Origin: Sclerotiophoma versabilis
Taxonomy: Eukaryota > Ascomycota > Dothideomycetes > Pleosporales > Didymellaceae
NCBI GenBank assembly: GCA_012274445.1
Contig: JAAROD010000029.1
Location: forward strand, 1,736,001 to 1,800,000
Direction of reading: 5' to 3'
Length of the DNA stretch: 64,000 nucleotides
The translations under genes and the position numbers were made by a program. The notes under the pieces were generated by a model. That model ran no database searches and was not told the DNA's origin. It saw only the letters and a list, made by a program, of their open reading frames with translations. Shown here piece after piece: positions 63,530 through 64,000 of this stretch. Position 1 is the first letter of the stretch; every line of letters starts with the position of its first letter.

Positions 63530-64000
63530 ATGAGTACTACCTCAGGATCCCGTGCTACCCCTAGCAACTCCAACGCGTCACGCAACCGCGTCGACGACGA
63601 CCTCGATATGGACGAAGGATCGAACGGAGACACGACAGCCTCTACGTCCACGAGTGTATACCCAGTAGCTAAGCCCGAGACCTTCGATGGTACTCGTGAG
63701 AAACTGGAAGACTGGCTTATCAAGTTCGACCTCTTCTTCATGTTCCAGGGAGAACGCATCCCTGAGGAGAAACGTGTGACGCTTGTCTCCACGTTCATGA
63801 AGGACCGCGCGTTCACGTGGATCAAACCCTTTATCCAGCGTTACCATGGAGAAGGAACGTCCACCGACATCGACGCATGGATCGAAGACTTCGACCTGTT
63901 CAAGGAACAGATACGCCGAGTATTTGGAGTACACAACGAACCAACCATCGCACGTCGCGACATCCAACGCATTAAGCAAACCACGTCAGCCGCCGACTAT
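63530..64000 (+). CDS. gag: Gag of the second Gypsy copy, cut by window end
   Basis: ATG 18 nt after the LTR; 157 codons open to the window edge, nearly identical to the Gag at 33730 with a few substitutions in the N-terminal Ser/Thr-rich part (for example near 63565 and 63628). The same self-priming-like ttgaacac follows the LTR. Confidence 0.93.
   Translation, partial: MSTTSGSRATPSNSNASRNRVDDDLDMDEGSNGDTTASTSTSVYPVAKPETFDGTREKLEDWLIKFDLFFMFQGERIPEEKRVTLVSTFMKDRAFTWIKPFIQRYHGEGTSTDIDAWIEDFDLFKEQIRRVFGVHNEPTIARRDIQRIKQTTSAADY

Overview
The window looks like nuclear DNA of a filamentous ascomycete, most probably a plant-associated Dothideomycete (Pleosporales-like). Visible support: short spliceosomal introns (about 46-74 bp, GT..AG) in most genes, a PHO85-type kinase, an Adp1-type ABC transporter, a Zn2Cys6 regulator, a secreted AA9 LPMO, small cysteine-rich secreted proteins, a fungal-type bifunctional terpene synthase, and repeats carrying dense C-to-T/G-to-A decay typical of RIP. 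The lineage is an inference from gene families, not from an alignment.

Layout. 1-20.9 kb is gene-bearing and GC-balanced: a large conserved fungal protein (472-3596), a gene-poor stretch with two small cysteine-rich secreted-protein loci (about 4.2-4.6 kb, broken; 5364-5675, intact with one intron), PHO85-like kinase (8700-9668), Adp1-like ABC transporter (10261-13657), a PLP aminotransferase (14324-15582), a small two-exon protein (15884-16263), a mitochondrial succinate-semialdehyde-type dehydrogenase (16765-18449), a broken gene (18864-19988) and an unrecognised two-exon gene (20075-20871). 21.7-28.6 kb is a compact terpenoid locus with all genes on +: Zn2Cys6 regulator, MFS exporter carrying an in-frame TGA at an expected Trp, and an intact four-exon terpene cyclase/prenyltransferase chimera. 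A second small cysteine-rich secreted protein follows (29745-30126).

From 32.98 kb the window is mostly transposons, arranged in nested layers. A young Ty3/Gypsy chromovirus (33212-40197; 501-bp LTRs that look identical, TSD gttag) sits inside an old RIP-decayed transposon. The paralogous empty site is visible at 56695-56699. The element has a Gag with three W-x2-C-x4-C-x2-H repeats after the usual zinc knuckle, a T-TTT-TTA slippery heptamer at the gag-pol overlap, a chromodomain integrase, a possible self-priming site, and an antisense ORF between pol and the 3' LTR that encodes a Zn2Cys6-like cysteine cluster plus a coiled coil. A second copy of the family starts at 63013 with a different U3 that carries four short inverted repeats. 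Other layers are pogo/Fot1-type and Molly-like DNA transposons (41684-43549, 44203-46044, 54467-56480, 58910-60773 and fragments), RIP-decayed solo LTRs, and a Gypsy RNase H relic.

Small islands of host genes survive between the repeats: an AA9 LPMO (47099-48202), an F-box/C2H2-like protein (50490-51782), a secreted protein with a possible deaminase-like C-terminus (52155-53321) and a broken RecQ-type helicase (53657-54466). Together with the terpene locus and the secreted proteins this looks like a fast-evolving accessory or subtelomere-like compartment next to a core-gene block. Exon structures were derived by hand from splice consensus and reading-frame continuity.
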